A model generated the notes under the pieces. The model was not told the origin of the DNA and searched no databases. It worked only from the letters and a program-made list of their open reading frames with translations. 64,000 nt of DNA, from NCBI RefSeq assembly GCF_048159605.1, contig NZ_JBLREB010000001.1, positions 1,736,001 to 1,800,000 of the forward strand, written 5' to 3'. Of the stretch, positions 49,274 to 58,567 are shown in pieces; positions within the stretch are counted from its first letter, which is position 1, and every line of letters begins with the position of its first letter. Position numbers and translations under genes: made by a program. Origin of the DNA: Ectobacillus polymachus. Lineage in GTDB: Bacteria; Bacillota; Bacilli; Bacillales; Bacillaceae_G.

Positions 49274-49424
49274 TATAAAGTGAAACTTCCCTCGGTGGGG
49301 TTTTTTTCCACCGAGGGTTAGCCCGCCCAATCGGACTTTTACGGACAGTTGTCCCCCACTTAGCCTTCTCCGTTTTCTCTAAGCCTTGAAGTGGGGGTCT
49401 TACTGCCCGTTAAAGCGGGATATA
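49274..49424. repeat. bcr1-like intergenic repeat, copy 2
   Basis: About 150 bp, same ends as copy 1 (ATAAAGTGAAACTTCC... TACTGCCCGTTAAAGCGGGAT) with the same arrangement of inverted repeats (CCTCGGTGG/CCACCGAGG). Left flank ATAAA, right flank ATATA (one mismatch), suggesting an older duplication. It fills most of the 314-nt gap between safA and nadA. Confidence 0.82.
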
Positions 49425-49435
49425 ATATTTTCTTA

Positions 49436-50539
49436 TCATGCAAGCATTCGATGAAGAGCAAGCTTTGCCTCCATTGCAACTTTCTGCTCTACTTGAATAA
49501 CATTTACTACTTCATTTCTTTCTAAGGCTTCCAATGTCCATAACAGATGTGGCAAGTCAATACGATTCATTGTTAAGCAAGGACACATAAATGGGTTTAA
49601 GGAAATAATCTGCTGTTCGGGATGCTGATGGATTAAACGCTGAACTAAATTCATTTCTGTTCCAATCGCCCATTTACTTCCTGGTGGTGCATGCCGAATG
49701 GTATCAATAATATATTTAGTGGAACCAGCAGCATCTGAAGCAGCCACCACTTCATGGCAACATTCCGGATGCACAATCACCTTCATGTCAGGATATTGGC
49801 TCCGTACATAATCAATATTTTTAACGGTGAAATTTTGATGGACGGAGCAATGCCCTTTCCAAAGAATAACCTGAATATCTTCTGTTTTCCCTTCAAACTC
49901 TAACGTATCTGTATGAGGATCCCATATGGCCATATGGGTAAGCGGTACACCTAATTCATATGCTGTATTTCGTCCTAAATGCTGATCTGGTAAAAATAGA
50001 ATACGCTCCTTTTGTGTAAATGCCCAAGACACCATTTCTTTTGCATTCGAAGATGTAACGGTCGCTCCGCCATTTCTACCGCAAAACGCCTTAATAGCGG
50101 CAGTTGAATTAACATAGGTCAATGGCAAAATAGTATCTCCAAACAAGTTTTGTAGCAATTGCCAAGCTCTTTCCGTTTGAAAGATGTCAGCCATATCGGC
50201 CATCGAACAGCCAGCCCGCATATCAGGTAACACGACAATTTGTTCATTCGTCGTTAGTATATCAGCGGTTTCCGCCATAAAATGTACCCCGCAAAAGACT
50301 ATATATTCCGCCTTTGTGTTCTTTGCTGCAATCTGTGCAAGTTGAAGGGAATCGCCTGCTGCATCTGCAAATTGCATCACTTCATCTTTTTGATAATGAT
50401 GTCCTAGAATAAATAGCTTCTCCCCAAGCTTCTGTTTAATCTCCCAGACACGTCTTTCCATTTGTTCCTGAGACATAAGATGATACCGTTCGGGCAGTGT
50501 GAGTTGTCCCATTTGGTTCGCTAGATCTAAAATACTCAT
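49436..50539 (-). CDS. nadA: quinolinate synthase
   Basis: Condenses iminoaspartate (from NadB) with dihydroxyacetone phosphate to quinolinate using a [4Fe-4S] cluster. 367 residues, the long Bacillus type. Visible: LGHHYQKDEVMQFADAAGDSLQLAQ, cluster cysteines in DMRAGCSMADM, HPECCHEV and NPFMCPCLTMNR, and GTEMNLV. ATG overlaps the nadC TGA (ATGA) and follows GGAGTG. Third gene of nadB-nadC-nadA. Confidence 0.97.
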   Translation of the reverse strand: MSILDLANQMGQLTLPERYHLMSQEQMERRVWEIKQKLGEKLFILGHHYQKDEVMQFADAAGDSLQLAQIAAKNTKAEYIVFCGVHFMAETADILTTNEQIVVLPDMRAGCSMADMADIFQTERAWQLLQNLFGDTILPLTYVNSTAAIKAFCGRNGGATVTSSNAKEMVSWAFTQKERILFLPDQHLGRNTAYELGVPLTHMAIWDPHTDTLEFEGKTEDIQVILWKGHCSVHQNFTVKNIDYVRSQYPDMKVIVHPECCHEVVAASDAAGSTKYIIDTIRHAPPGSKWAIGTEMNLVQRLIHQHPEQQIISLNPFMCPCLTMNRIDLPHLLWTLEALERNEVVNVIQVEQKVAMEAKLALHRMLA

Positions 50540-51378
50540 GATTTCACTCCTTTAATATTGAAACTTATATCAAGTGCTTGAACGGAATGAGTAAGCATAC
50601 CTAGTGAAATATAATCCACACCTGTTCGTCTATACTCTCTTAAATTGGATAAAGTAATGCCGCCCGATGCTTCTGTTATCACTTCCTTAGGTACCAGACG
50701 ATGAAATTCTTCTATTTCCCTCGGTGAGCGATTATCAAACATAATAATATCTGCTCCTGCCTTAACTGCTTCTAGTACTTGTTCCCTTGTTTCCGTTTCT
50801 ACCTCGATTTTCACCATATGCCCAAGTTGCTTCTTCAACGTTTCCACTGCTTTCGTAATGGAACCAGCAAACGCAATATGATTGTCTTTAATCATTACCC
50901 CATCATACAAGCCAAACCGATGATTATAGCCGCCCCCGCATGTTACTGCATATTTGTCAAACATACGAAGACCAGGCATTGTTTTTCTTGTATCACAAAT
51001 ACGGGTATGATCATCGTCTAACAGCTTTACTGCCTGATTTGTGACAGTCGCAATTCCACTCATTCGCTGAATCAGATTCAAAATGACTCGTTCTCCTGTT
51101 AGCAGCGCTACAATCTTCCCCTTAACAGTAGCAAGTATTTCCCCCTTGTGTACCTCTTCCCCATCGTGTTTATAAATCTCTACTTTGGTCGAAGGATCGA
51201 GGAGCCGAAACCCCATTTTAATAATATCTGTTCCTGCAATAATCCCATCCTCTTTAATAAGAAATGTTCCTGTTGCCTCGGAATGCTCAGGAAAAATAAG
51301 CTGTGTGGTAATATCACGGTCGCCTAAGTCTTCTAGAAAGAACGATTCTAATACTTGTTTCAATTTAAGTAGATTCAT
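50536..51378 (-). CDS. nadC: nicotinate-nucleotide pyrophosphorylase (carboxylating)
   Basis: Converts quinolinate plus PRPP to nicotinate mononucleotide. 280 residues: EDLGDRDITT, GERVILNLIQRMSGIAT, DTRKTMPGLRMFDKYAVTCGGGYNHRFGLYDGVMIKDNH-type active-site series and EASGGITLSNLREYRRTGVDYISLG. GGAGGGTG precedes the ATG; 17 nt after nadB. Confidence 0.97.
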   Translation of the reverse strand: MNLLKLKQVLESFFLEDLGDRDITTQLIFPEHSEATGTFLIKEDGIIAGTDIIKMGFRLLDPSTKVEIYKHDGEEVHKGEILATVKGKIVALLTGERVILNLIQRMSGIATVTNQAVKLLDDDHTRICDTRKTMPGLRMFDKYAVTCGGGYNHRFGLYDGVMIKDNHIAFAGSITKAVETLKKQLGHMVKIEVETETREQVLEAVKAGADIIMFDNRSPREIEEFHRLVPKEVITEASGGITLSNLREYRRTGVDYISLGMLTHSVQALDISFNIKGVKS

Positions 51379-51395
51379 CGTTTCACCCTCCTTTT

Positions 51396-52922
51396 TTACG
51401 CCAATTGATGAGCCTCTGTTTTTTTTGCTAATACGATGGGTTCATGTGTTTGACCCAGTATTGGAAAATCACTTCGATAATGTCCCCCGATACTTTCTTT
51501 TCGCTGCAAGGCGGCTGATGTAATTAAATTTGCAGCGGTCAACATGTTAATAAGGGTAATCTCGTCATTTGAATACGATTCATCTATAGAAATATCTTTA
51601 TACGGTGTAAGCCACTGTTTCATATGGACCAAGCCCTTTTCTGTTCTTACAATCCCTACATATTTCATCATCTTCTCTTGAATTTCTTGTTTAGAAGGGA
51701 GAGTCATTCTCTTCTTTCCTTCACTTATGCGTATATTTTCTTTCTTTGGCATTTCATTACCCTGTCTTCGTAAATATTCTCCCAGTCGATGACCAAATAC
51801 AATTCCTTCTAAAAGCGAATTACTAGCAAGCCGATTTGCTCCATGAACCCCATTGCATGCTACTTCCCCTACGGCATATAATCTTGGAATCGATGTTTCT
51901 CCATCAAGATTTGTCTGAACTCCCCCCATATGAAAATGCGCGCCTGGTACTACAGGAATCCGCTGCTGCTTAGCTAGCAATAGTCCATGTTCTTCACACA
52001 ATGCAGTAATCATAGGAAACCGAGATGTAAATGAATCAATCATCGAAATATCCAAATAGACTTTTTCTCCATTCATCATTTGCTTATGAATGGCACGAGC
52101 TACAACATCTCTTGGAGCTAGATCTGCTAGTGGATGCAGAGATTGCATAAATCGCTCTCCCTTAGCATTCACTAAAATAGCTCCTTCCCCGCGAACCGCC
52201 TCTGACACCAATCCACAGGACCGATTGTTCATATAGAGCATTGTCGGATGAAATTGTACAAATTCTAAATCAACAACATTTGCTCCCGCCCGATACGCCA
52301 TAGCTAGTCCGTCTCCTGTTATCGTTCCATCATTCGAGCTAAAAGAGTAAAGAGAGCCAACTCCACCCGTTGCTAATATGGTATGACTCGCATAATACGT
52401 TTTGATCACATTCTGCTCATCTCGCGTCATTACGCCGATACATACTCCGTCTTGTATTAATAGTTCAAGAACCATTTCATTCTCTACAATCGTTACATGC
52501 TCTGTAACCTGTTCGCGAATATGCGAAAGGACATGCATACCTGTAGCATCCCCGCCTGCATGTAATATACGGTTTGTACTGTGGGCTCCTTCCTTACCAA
52601 GACTTAATCCCTTCTTACTTCTATCAAACTTCATACCATTTTTGATTAATCGATTCATTTCAATAGGAGCTTGCATAGTAAGATACGAAACGGCCTCCTG
52701 ATTGTTGTAATGACACCCTGCATGCAAGGTATCATCATAATGATTTATCCAATGATCTGAGGAAGCGACAGCTGCAGCAATTCCCCCCTGTGCCTTCCAA
52801 GAATTATTATCATTTTTCATTTTCTTTGTGATTATAATCACATTCTTTTCCTCACAAATTTGCTGTGCTACACATAGAGCAGCAATACCGCTGCCTATAA
52901 TAAGAACATCTGTAGCCTGCAT
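51396..52922 (-). CDS. nadB: L-aspartate oxidase
   Basis: FAD enzyme oxidising L-aspartate to iminoaspartate, first step of de novo NAD synthesis. 508 residues: dinucleotide-binding VLIIGSGIAALCVAQ, SWKAQGGIAAA, LEFVQFHPTMLY, EAVRGEGAILVN, LAPRDVVARAIH, HFHMGGV and GANRLASNSLLEGIVFG. GGAGGCG precedes the ATG. First gene of the operon, divergent from nadS. Confidence 0.97.
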   Translation of the reverse strand: MQATDVLIIGSGIAALCVAQQICEEKNVIIITKKMKNDNNSWKAQGGIAAAVASSDHWINHYDDTLHAGCHYNNQEAVSYLTMQAPIEMNRLIKNGMKFDRSKKGLSLGKEGAHSTNRILHAGGDATGMHVLSHIREQVTEHVTIVENEMVLELLIQDGVCIGVMTRDEQNVIKTYYASHTILATGGVGSLYSFSSNDGTITGDGLAMAYRAGANVVDLEFVQFHPTMLYMNNRSCGLVSEAVRGEGAILVNAKGERFMQSLHPLADLAPRDVVARAIHKQMMNGEKVYLDISMIDSFTSRFPMITALCEEHGLLLAKQQRIPVVPGAHFHMGGVQTNLDGETSIPRLYAVGEVACNGVHGANRLASNSLLEGIVFGHRLGEYLRRQGNEMPKKENIRISEGKKRMTLPSKQEIQEKMMKYVGIVRTEKGLVHMKQWLTPYKDISIDESYSNDEITLINMLTAANLITSAALQRKESIGGHYRSDFPILGQTHEPIVLAKKTEAHQLA

Positions 52923-52950
52923 AGGTTCGCCTCCTAAAGTATATATACAA

Positions 52951-52962
52951 GTGTCTTGACAC
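52951..52962. promoter_or_regulatory. candidate NiaR operator in the nadB-nadS divergent region
   Basis: Perfect 12-bp palindromic arrangement GTGTC-TT-GACAC in the 134-bp divergent region, overlapping the plus-strand -35 and lying just downstream of the minus-strand -10. A half-site TGACAAG follows at 52988. Position suits a repressor controlling both operons; NiaR binding is inferred from the adjacent niaR gene. Confidence 0.65.
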
Positions 52963-52985
52963 CTATCTTTACATATTATTAAAAT
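52956..52985 (+). promoter_or_regulatory. nadS-niaR promoter
   Basis: TTGACA (52956-52961), 18 bp, TAAAAT (52980-52985). The -35 is inside the palindromic operator. Confidence 0.65.
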
Positions 52986-52993
52986 AATGACAA
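52966..52993 (-). promoter_or_regulatory. nadB-nadC-nadA promoter
   Basis: Minus strand TTGTCA (52988-52993), 16 bp, TAAAGA (52966-52971), overlapping the divergent promoter. The -10 is weak, so the exact assignment is tentative. Confidence 0.5.
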
Positions 52994-53056
52994 GAACTTT
53001 TTTGGATACGATGGAAACTTACAAATAGAAGTTATGAACGAAAGGAGGCTGACGAT

Positions 53057-54205
53057 ATGATTTATCTAGATTACGCTGCTACAACACCTATGAGTGATGA
53101 AGCTTTACAAACATATCAACAAGCAGCTGTCCAGTATTTCGGAAATGAGCAAAGTTTACATGACGTAGGTACACGTGCAAGTTCTTTGTTACAGGCTTGT
53201 AGAAAAAAACTTGCAACCTTTATAAACGGCAGGAAAGAGGGCATTTTCTTTACTAGCGGTGGCTCTGAATCAAATATGCTCGCTCTTCATTCCTTGCTTT
53301 TGGCACAGAAACGAAAAGGGAAACATATTATTTCTACTCCAATCGAACATGCATCAATACGTAACTATTTCCATGAATTAGAGAAAGATGGATTTTCCAT
53401 TACGTATATACCTGTCGACAAATACGGTTTAATTGACATGAAAGCACTTGAGAATGCGATTCAACATAATACAGTTCTTGCAAGCATTCAGCATGCAAAT
53501 TCTGAAATTGGAACCATTCAAAGACTTACAGAAATCGGTTCATTGTTAAAAAAGCATGATATACTATTTCATACAGATTGTGTACAAACATTTGGAAAAA
53601 TACCGATTGATGTAGAGGCAATGAATATAGATTGTTTGTCTATTTCTGCCCATAAAATATATGGGCCAAAGGGTGTCGGCGCTTGCTACATGAATCCAAG
53701 GGTACAGTGGAAGTCCGTATGGGAAGGTACTTCCCATGAAAATGGATTTCGTCCTGGCACAGTTAATGTTCCAGGTATCGCTTCATTTTTGACTGCTGCT
53801 GAGATCATGATCAATAAACAAAATGAGGAAGCAAACCGTTTAGAAACATTACGACAACTATTTTGTGATGGGCTTCGCAACATTTCTCATCCTATTTCGA
53901 TAGAGGGGCACAATACGTTACGAATGCCGAATATTGTTGGCGTTACAATTGAAGGAATAGAAGGACAATACACGATGTTAGAATGTAATCGAAATGGGAT
54001 TGCCATATCTGTAGGAAGCGCTTGTCATAGTCATAAGCAAAATCCATCCCAAACGATGCTTGCTATAGGGAAAAGTCCAGAAACAGCTAAACAATATGTT
54101 CGTTTTTCATTCGGGGCTCATACAACGAAAGACCATATACACATTACACTTGAAGTAATTAAAAAAATGATTCATCAATTCTCTGGAGGCGCTTTTGTAC
54201 TATGA
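53057..54205 (+). CDS. nadS: cysteine desulfurase NadS (NifS-like)
   Basis: PLP cysteine desulfurase paired with nad genes; in B. subtilis it supports NadA iron-sulfur cluster assembly. 382 residues: MIYLDYAATTPMSDEA, PLP lysine in SISAHKIYGPKG, RPGTVNVPG. The mobile catalytic loop reads SVGSACHSHKQNPS, with the expected Cys. AAAGGAGG precedes the ATG. It overlaps niaR by 4 nt. It differs clearly from the YrvO-like paralog at 19.6-20.8 kb. Confidence 0.92.
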   Translation: MIYLDYAATTPMSDEALQTYQQAAVQYFGNEQSLHDVGTRASSLLQACRKKLATFINGRKEGIFFTSGGSESNMLALHSLLLAQKRKGKHIISTPIEHASIRNYFHELEKDGFSITYIPVDKYGLIDMKALENAIQHNTVLASIQHANSEIGTIQRLTEIGSLLKKHDILFHTDCVQTFGKIPIDVEAMNIDCLSISAHKIYGPKGVGACYMNPRVQWKSVWEGTSHENGFRPGTVNVPGIASFLTAAEIMINKQNEEANRLETLRQLFCDGLRNISHPISIEGHNTLRMPNIVGVTIEGIEGQYTMLECNRNGIAISVGSACHSHKQNPSQTMLAIGKSPETAKQYVRFSFGAHTTKDHIHITLEVIKKMIHQFSGGAFVL

Positions 54206-54747
54206 ACGAATCAAATAAAAAGAAAATTTTAGGAGAAGAGCGGAGAACCTATATCCTAGAGTGCTTACGTACGGCAAACCAGCCTTTATCTGGTAGTGAA
54301 CTATCGAAAAAAACCCATGTAAGCAGGCAAGTAATTGTACAAGATATATCCTTACTAAAGGCAAGAAATGAACCAATTATTGCTACTTCTCAAGGGTATT
54401 TGTATTTAAAGCCTCAATCCATGCAATCTAGCTTTGAAAGAGTCATCGCCTGCATCCATAAACCGGAACGTGTTCGAGAAGAATTAACGATTTTAGTCGA
54501 TCATGGTGTAACGGTTGAGGATGTAAAAGTTGAACATCCTATTTACGGAGATTTAACTGCCCCTATCATGGTAAGTACACGCCATGAAGTTGAGCAATAT
54601 ATGAATAAAGTATTGGATACAAAGGCTGCTTATTTGTCTCAGTTGACCGGAGGTATTCATCTTCATACGATTCGAGCAGATTCTGTTGAAAAGCTAAATG
54701 CCGTTTGTCTAGACTTAGAAAAGGCTGGCATTCTCTTAGAAGATTAA
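54202..54747 (+). CDS. niaR: niacin-responsive repressor NiaR (YrxA)
   Basis: Transcriptional repressor of NAD synthesis responding to nicotinate. 181 residues: N-terminal HTH (LSGSELSKKTHVSRQVIVQDISLLKARNEPI, about 32-65) and the 3H domain with conserved histidines in VEHPIYGDLTAPIMV and TGGIHLHTIRAD, which bind metal and ligand in the family. The ATG overlaps the nadS stop (ATGA). Likely self-regulated through the shared operator upstream of nadS. Confidence 0.94.
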   Translation: MNESNKKKILGEERRTYILECLRTANQPLSGSELSKKTHVSRQVIVQDISLLKARNEPIIATSQGYLYLKPQSMQSSFERVIACIHKPERVREELTILVDHGVTVEDVKVEHPIYGDLTAPIMVSTRHEVEQYMNKVLDTKAAYLSQLTGGIHLHTIRADSVEKLNAVCLDLEKAGILLED

Positions 54748-54755
54748 TTTTCACC

Positions 54756-54786
54756 AAAGAGTGACATGACAAGTCACTCTTTTTCT
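54756..54786. terminator. bidirectional terminator between niaR and pheA
   Basis: AAAGAGTGAC / GTCACTCTTT 10-bp stem with a 7-nt loop; T-run on the plus side, A-rich left flank for the minus strand. Confidence 0.93.
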
Positions 54787-55638
54787 TTATTCATAACAAG
54801 GATAATGACCGAGAGTCGATACCTGGCATCCAAGAGCTTCTAGCTCCATTTTTGCACCGGGTAATAAGATTGAATCAAATGGTCCTTCTACATCAATTAT
54901 GAAAAAGTAGTTTCCTAGTCCTGTTTTCATCGGGCGTGATTCAATTTTACTTAGATTAAGCTTTCTCCACGCAAATGCTGCAAGCACCTGATACAAGGCT
55001 CCTGCATAGTCCGAAGGCAGCGTAATCATAAGCGTCGTCTTCTCTCCTTGCTTGTTACCGTTAAAGATAAGCTCCTCATTTTTTTGTTTATGCAAGACAA
55101 CAAACTTCGTACGATTATTTTGATAAGTATGTATATCCTTCTTTACTGCAACAAGTCCATATTTTTCAGCTGCCAATTCATTTGCAATCGCACCAATTTG
55201 ATATTCCGGATGCTCTTTCACATATAGTGCTGCAGCGCTCGTACTGTTCATTTCCTCCATGCGAACACCTTTTAAATGTGTATTCATATATTTATGACAT
55301 TGTGCAAGCGCATGAGGATGAGAATATACAATTTTTGTACTTTCCCATGTTGCTTCGTGATCAGGATGTACAAGCAAATGCTGACGAACTGGAAGCGTAA
55401 TCTCTCCAACAATGGAAAGGGGCTGTTCGTGAATTAAATAATCAATTGTAATATTTACTGATCCTTCAATCGCATTCTCCAATGGTACGACCGCAAAATC
55501 AATCGAACCGTCTGCTACTGCATCCATACAATCTGGAATCGTTGCATACGGAATGCGATTTGCCTCAGGAAAATGACGATTCACCGCCATATGCGTAAAT
55601 GTTGCCTCTGGGCCTAAATATCCTACACGATAAGACAT
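54787..55638 (-). CDS. pheA: prephenate dehydratase
   Basis: Converts prephenate to phenylpyruvate in phenylalanine synthesis. 283 residues: GYLGPEATFTHMAV, VVPLENAIEGSVNITID, catalytic-domain NNRTKFVVL, and C-terminal ACT domain with the Phe-binding ESRPMKTGLGNYFFIIDVEG. GGAGAGG precedes the ATG. In B. subtilis obg-pheB-pheA are adjacent; here pheB is absent and a BceRSAB-like module separates pheA from obgE. A TTGTAA-16-TATAGA sequence upstream could be its promoter. Confidence 0.96.
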   Translation of the reverse strand: MSYRVGYLGPEATFTHMAVNRHFPEANRIPYATIPDCMDAVADGSIDFAVVPLENAIEGSVNITIDYLIHEQPLSIVGEITLPVRQHLLVHPDHEATWESTKIVYSHPHALAQCHKYMNTHLKGVRMEEMNSTSAAALYVKEHPEYQIGAIANELAAEKYGLVAVKKDIHTYQNNRTKFVVLHKQKNEELIFNGNKQGEKTTLMITLPSDYAGALYQVLAAFAWRKLNLSKIESRPMKTGLGNYFFIIDVEGPFDSILLPGAKMELEALGCQVSTLGHYPCYE

Positions 55639-55800
55639 AATTTCCTCTCCTCTTTTTTGTTATGTTTCTAGTTATAACACGAAGTGGCTATTACTTCTAT
55701 ATATAATTCGAATATTCTTACAAAAAAGACTAGCATATAACAATATATCCCTTTAATTTACATGTTTTTGAATAACCTTTCTCAATTCTCTAGAAACAAC

Positions 55801-55831
55801 AAAACATACTACAGGGCCTGTAGTATGTTTT
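55801..55831 (-). terminator. terminator after the ABC permease gene
   Basis: 31-nt near-perfect palindrome (AAAACATACTACAGG...CTGTAGTATGTTTT), 12 nt past the permease stop. Nothing else is seen between it and pheA apart from the possible pheA promoter. Confidence 0.85.
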
Positions 55832-55843
55832 AATGAAAGACTA

Positions 55844-57742
55844 CTAAATATGTTTCATATATTCACGCTGTGCGACCCAAAAATAGATACCAGATGCGAT
55901 CCAATATAAGCTAATTACGATAAGACTCGTTTGCAATAGGTTTATACGCAACATGCTACTTAACGCATACATAGCAACAGCGCTATGGATACTGCCTACA
56001 AGGATTGGGATGAAAAAGATGGTTCCCATTTGACGACTAGCAATCGCTTTAATTTCTTTACGCGTCATGCCAATTCGCAGTAAGGATTTATACTGAATCC
56101 GATCTCTATCAATATCATGAAACCACTTAAAATAGGTCATGCTGCAAGCAGCAAAGAAAAAGAGAATACTAATAAATGCTCCGATGAATAAAGTGAGTGC
56201 TCCGCTTTGCTTGATTTCGTTGTAGGAGAGCACAATCTCGGTAACACTATATTTCTTATCCTTGGGAACAGTATTGCGAACATCATTGACAAGAGGTGCT
56301 GTTTTTTCCCAATTTGAAATTTCATAGCCGTGGTAAATATTTTTAGCCTGATCTGGAACAGTAGTTGCTAGTTTTTGATAATCTTCCGGATTCACAACAA
56401 ATAAAAGATTGACTTGCTCATTATCATTATTGATAACAGATGCCGTATACTGCTCATTCAATTTCATATTGTTCGTTTTTCCTTGCATCGTAAACTGAAA
56501 GATGTCACCAGTATAAAACCGAAAATCTCCATATGATTCCGGATAAACAAGTGTCCCACTGCCTGCTCTATTTGAAAGTATTCGTTTTCCATGCTGCGTC
56601 GCTAATCGGTTATATGCTTCTTCCGATACAATAGAAACAGAAAGCTCATCTCCTTGATTGGATGGAAACTTTGCAGGAAGTGTTTCTAGAGTCACTTTCT
56701 TCGCATCCTGAAAACCATGTTTTTGTAGCTGCTGATTCATTTCATTCTCCGATAGCCATTCATCGTTTCCGTTTGATGTATATGCTATTGCATGCGGTCT
56801 TGATTTTAGTACAATATTCTTCAATTCCCCAGCATACGTAGCCATTGTTCCTGTTGCAGAAACAACAATAGTCATAAGAATAGTAATGGTAAATAAAAAT
56901 CTTGCATTATCCTTCATTTTATAAACGAGATTGCTAATGACAAATAGATTCGGATTTTTATAATACGTTCCTTTCTTTTTCTTCATCATTTGTAAAATAG
57001 ATATGCTGCCTTGTGTAAAGAAGAAATACGTTCCCACAATAACAAGTCCGACTACAGGTAAGAAATAGACAGCGAAATTTGTTAAATTCACTTTCATAGC
57101 TAATCCATAAGCAGTAAGGATAGCAATAACACCTACAAGCAATAGCCATTTTGAAGCAAACGGTTCAATCCGTTGTTTTCGAGCATCTTTCAGTAACTCA
57201 ATAATCTCTAGTTTACGGATATTCCAAAGCCCAAGAATGGCTAGGATGAAGAATACGAAGAAATACGTGAGTGCTGTTATATAAATCGGTTTCATGTTCC
57301 AAACAAAAGGAATAGGATTGTCCACTCCTAGTAAGTTGCTCATCATCATAAAAAACAATTTTGAAAATAGCGCTCCAATTCCAATACCTATTACGATAGA
57401 AAGGGTACCTATCAACAGCTGCTCCCAAATGAGCATACGTGAAATCTGGGATTTTGTTGCTCCTAGTAACGTAAGTAATCCAAGCTCCTTCTTACGTGAC
57501 CGTATAAAAGTAGAATTCGAGTAGAGGATGAACAAAGCAGAAAACCCGATAATTAAATAATTACATCCTGCTAATGCATCTCTCACTTGTACACGCATTT
57601 GGCCATTCACGACATCAGGATGATAGATAAACGATGCATACATGAAAAAAATGATAATGGAAAAAATACTGCTATATAAAAACGCTTTGTAGCTTCGCCA
57701 ATTTCCTTTTACATTTTTAAGAGCGAGATGGCGAAAATTCAT
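55844..57742 (-). CDS. BceB-like ABC transporter permease (FtsX family)
   Basis: Permease of a Bce-type peptide-antibiotic sensing and detoxification transporter. 632 residues, about ten transmembrane helices, FtsX domains at both ends (e.g. IRSRKKELGLLTLLGATKSQISRML) and a roughly 210-residue extracellular domain (about residues 305-515), the hallmark of BceB-type permeases. GGGGGAGAT precedes the ATG. It overlaps the ATPase gene by 26 nt. Bacitracin or another lipid II-binding peptide is the likely ligand class; the actual one is unknown. Confidence 0.9.
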   Translation of the reverse strand: MNFRHLALKNVKGNWRSYKAFLYSSIFSIIIFFMYASFIYHPDVVNGQMRVQVRDALAGCNYLIIGFSALFILYSNSTFIRSRKKELGLLTLLGATKSQISRMLIWEQLLIGTLSIVIGIGIGALFSKLFFMMMSNLLGVDNPIPFVWNMKPIYITALTYFFVFFILAILGLWNIRKLEIIELLKDARKQRIEPFASKWLLLVGVIAILTAYGLAMKVNLTNFAVYFLPVVGLVIVGTYFFFTQGSISILQMMKKKKGTYYKNPNLFVISNLVYKMKDNARFLFTITILMTIVVSATGTMATYAGELKNIVLKSRPHAIAYTSNGNDEWLSENEMNQQLQKHGFQDAKKVTLETLPAKFPSNQGDELSVSIVSEEAYNRLATQHGKRILSNRAGSGTLVYPESYGDFRFYTGDIFQFTMQGKTNNMKLNEQYTASVINNDNEQVNLLFVVNPEDYQKLATTVPDQAKNIYHGYEISNWEKTAPLVNDVRNTVPKDKKYSVTEIVLSYNEIKQSGALTLFIGAFISILFFFAACSMTYFKWFHDIDRDRIQYKSLLRIGMTRKEIKAIASRQMGTIFFIPILVGSIHSAVAMYALSSMLRINLLQTSLIVISLYWIASGIYFWVAQREYMKHI

Positions 57743-58493
57743 GCTGATCTCCCCCTAACATCGCTTGTACCCCTAATATTTCTTGAAAGAAAGCCTCCTG
57801 TTTTTCCCCTTTGCGGATTTCTGTAAACAACTTTCCATCGCGAATGAATATAATTCTCTCACAATAACTTGCGGCAAACGGATCGTGTGTGACCATCGTA
57901 ATGGTAACACGTTTTTTATGATGCATATCTTTCAGGGCTGTCATTAAAGCTTTCGCAGACTTCGAATCCAAATTTCCTGTCGGTTCATCTGCCAAAATCA
58001 GACTAGGTTCATGGATAATAGCGCGTGCAGCAGCAGCGCGTTGTTGCTGTCCTCCGGATGTCTCATACACTTTCTTATCAAGAATTTCAGTGATGTGTAG
58101 AAAACTCGCAATTTCTTTCACGCGTTTTTCGATTTCTTGTATCGAATAATTTCCTAATACAAGCGGTAACATAATATTCTCTTTTATCGTAAGAGTATCA
58201 AGGAGATTAAAATCTTGAAAAATAAAGCCTAAATGCTCTCGGCGAAACCTCGCTAATCCAGCACCTTTTTCTTTAGTAATTTCTTTCGCATTAATATAAA
58301 CATGACCAGAGGTCGGTTTATCAATGGTTGCAAGAATATTGAGCAGCGTCGTTTTCCCGCTACCTGATGGCCCCATAATCCCAACAAATTCCCCTTCTTC
58401 GATGATTAAATCAATATCCTGCAGTGCTGTAGTAGCAACAGAACCTTTCGATTGATACACCTTCGATAATCCTCTAACTTCTAATACGCTCAT
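57717..58493 (-). CDS. BceA-like ABC transporter ATP-binding protein
   Basis: 258-residue ATPase: Walker A MGPSGSGKTTLLN, Q-loop LGFIFQDFNLLD, signature SGGQQQRAAAARAI, Walker B LILADEPTGNLD, H-loop TMVTHD. Typical of MacB/BceA-type transporters. ATG 58491-58493 is 8 nt after GGAGAGG. It forms one transcription unit with the permease, under a region holding two direct repeats likely bound by the adjacent response regulator. Confidence 0.94.
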   Translation of the reverse strand: MSVLEVRGLSKVYQSKGSVATTALQDIDLIIEEGEFVGIMGPSGSGKTTLLNILATIDKPTSGHVYINAKEITKEKGAGLARFRREHLGFIFQDFNLLDTLTIKENIMLPLVLGNYSIQEIEKRVKEIASFLHITEILDKKVYETSGGQQQRAAAARAIIHEPSLILADEPTGNLDSKSAKALMTALKDMHHKKRVTITMVTHDPFAASYCERIIFIRDGKLFTEIRKGEKQEAFFQEILGVQAMLGGDQHEFSPSRS

Positions 58494-58567
58494 CACTCGT
58501 TCCTCTCCTCTTTTCGTTTTTCTATCTTTACTATAAAAAAAATGGAAAAGAAAAACGTGTGATTTTC

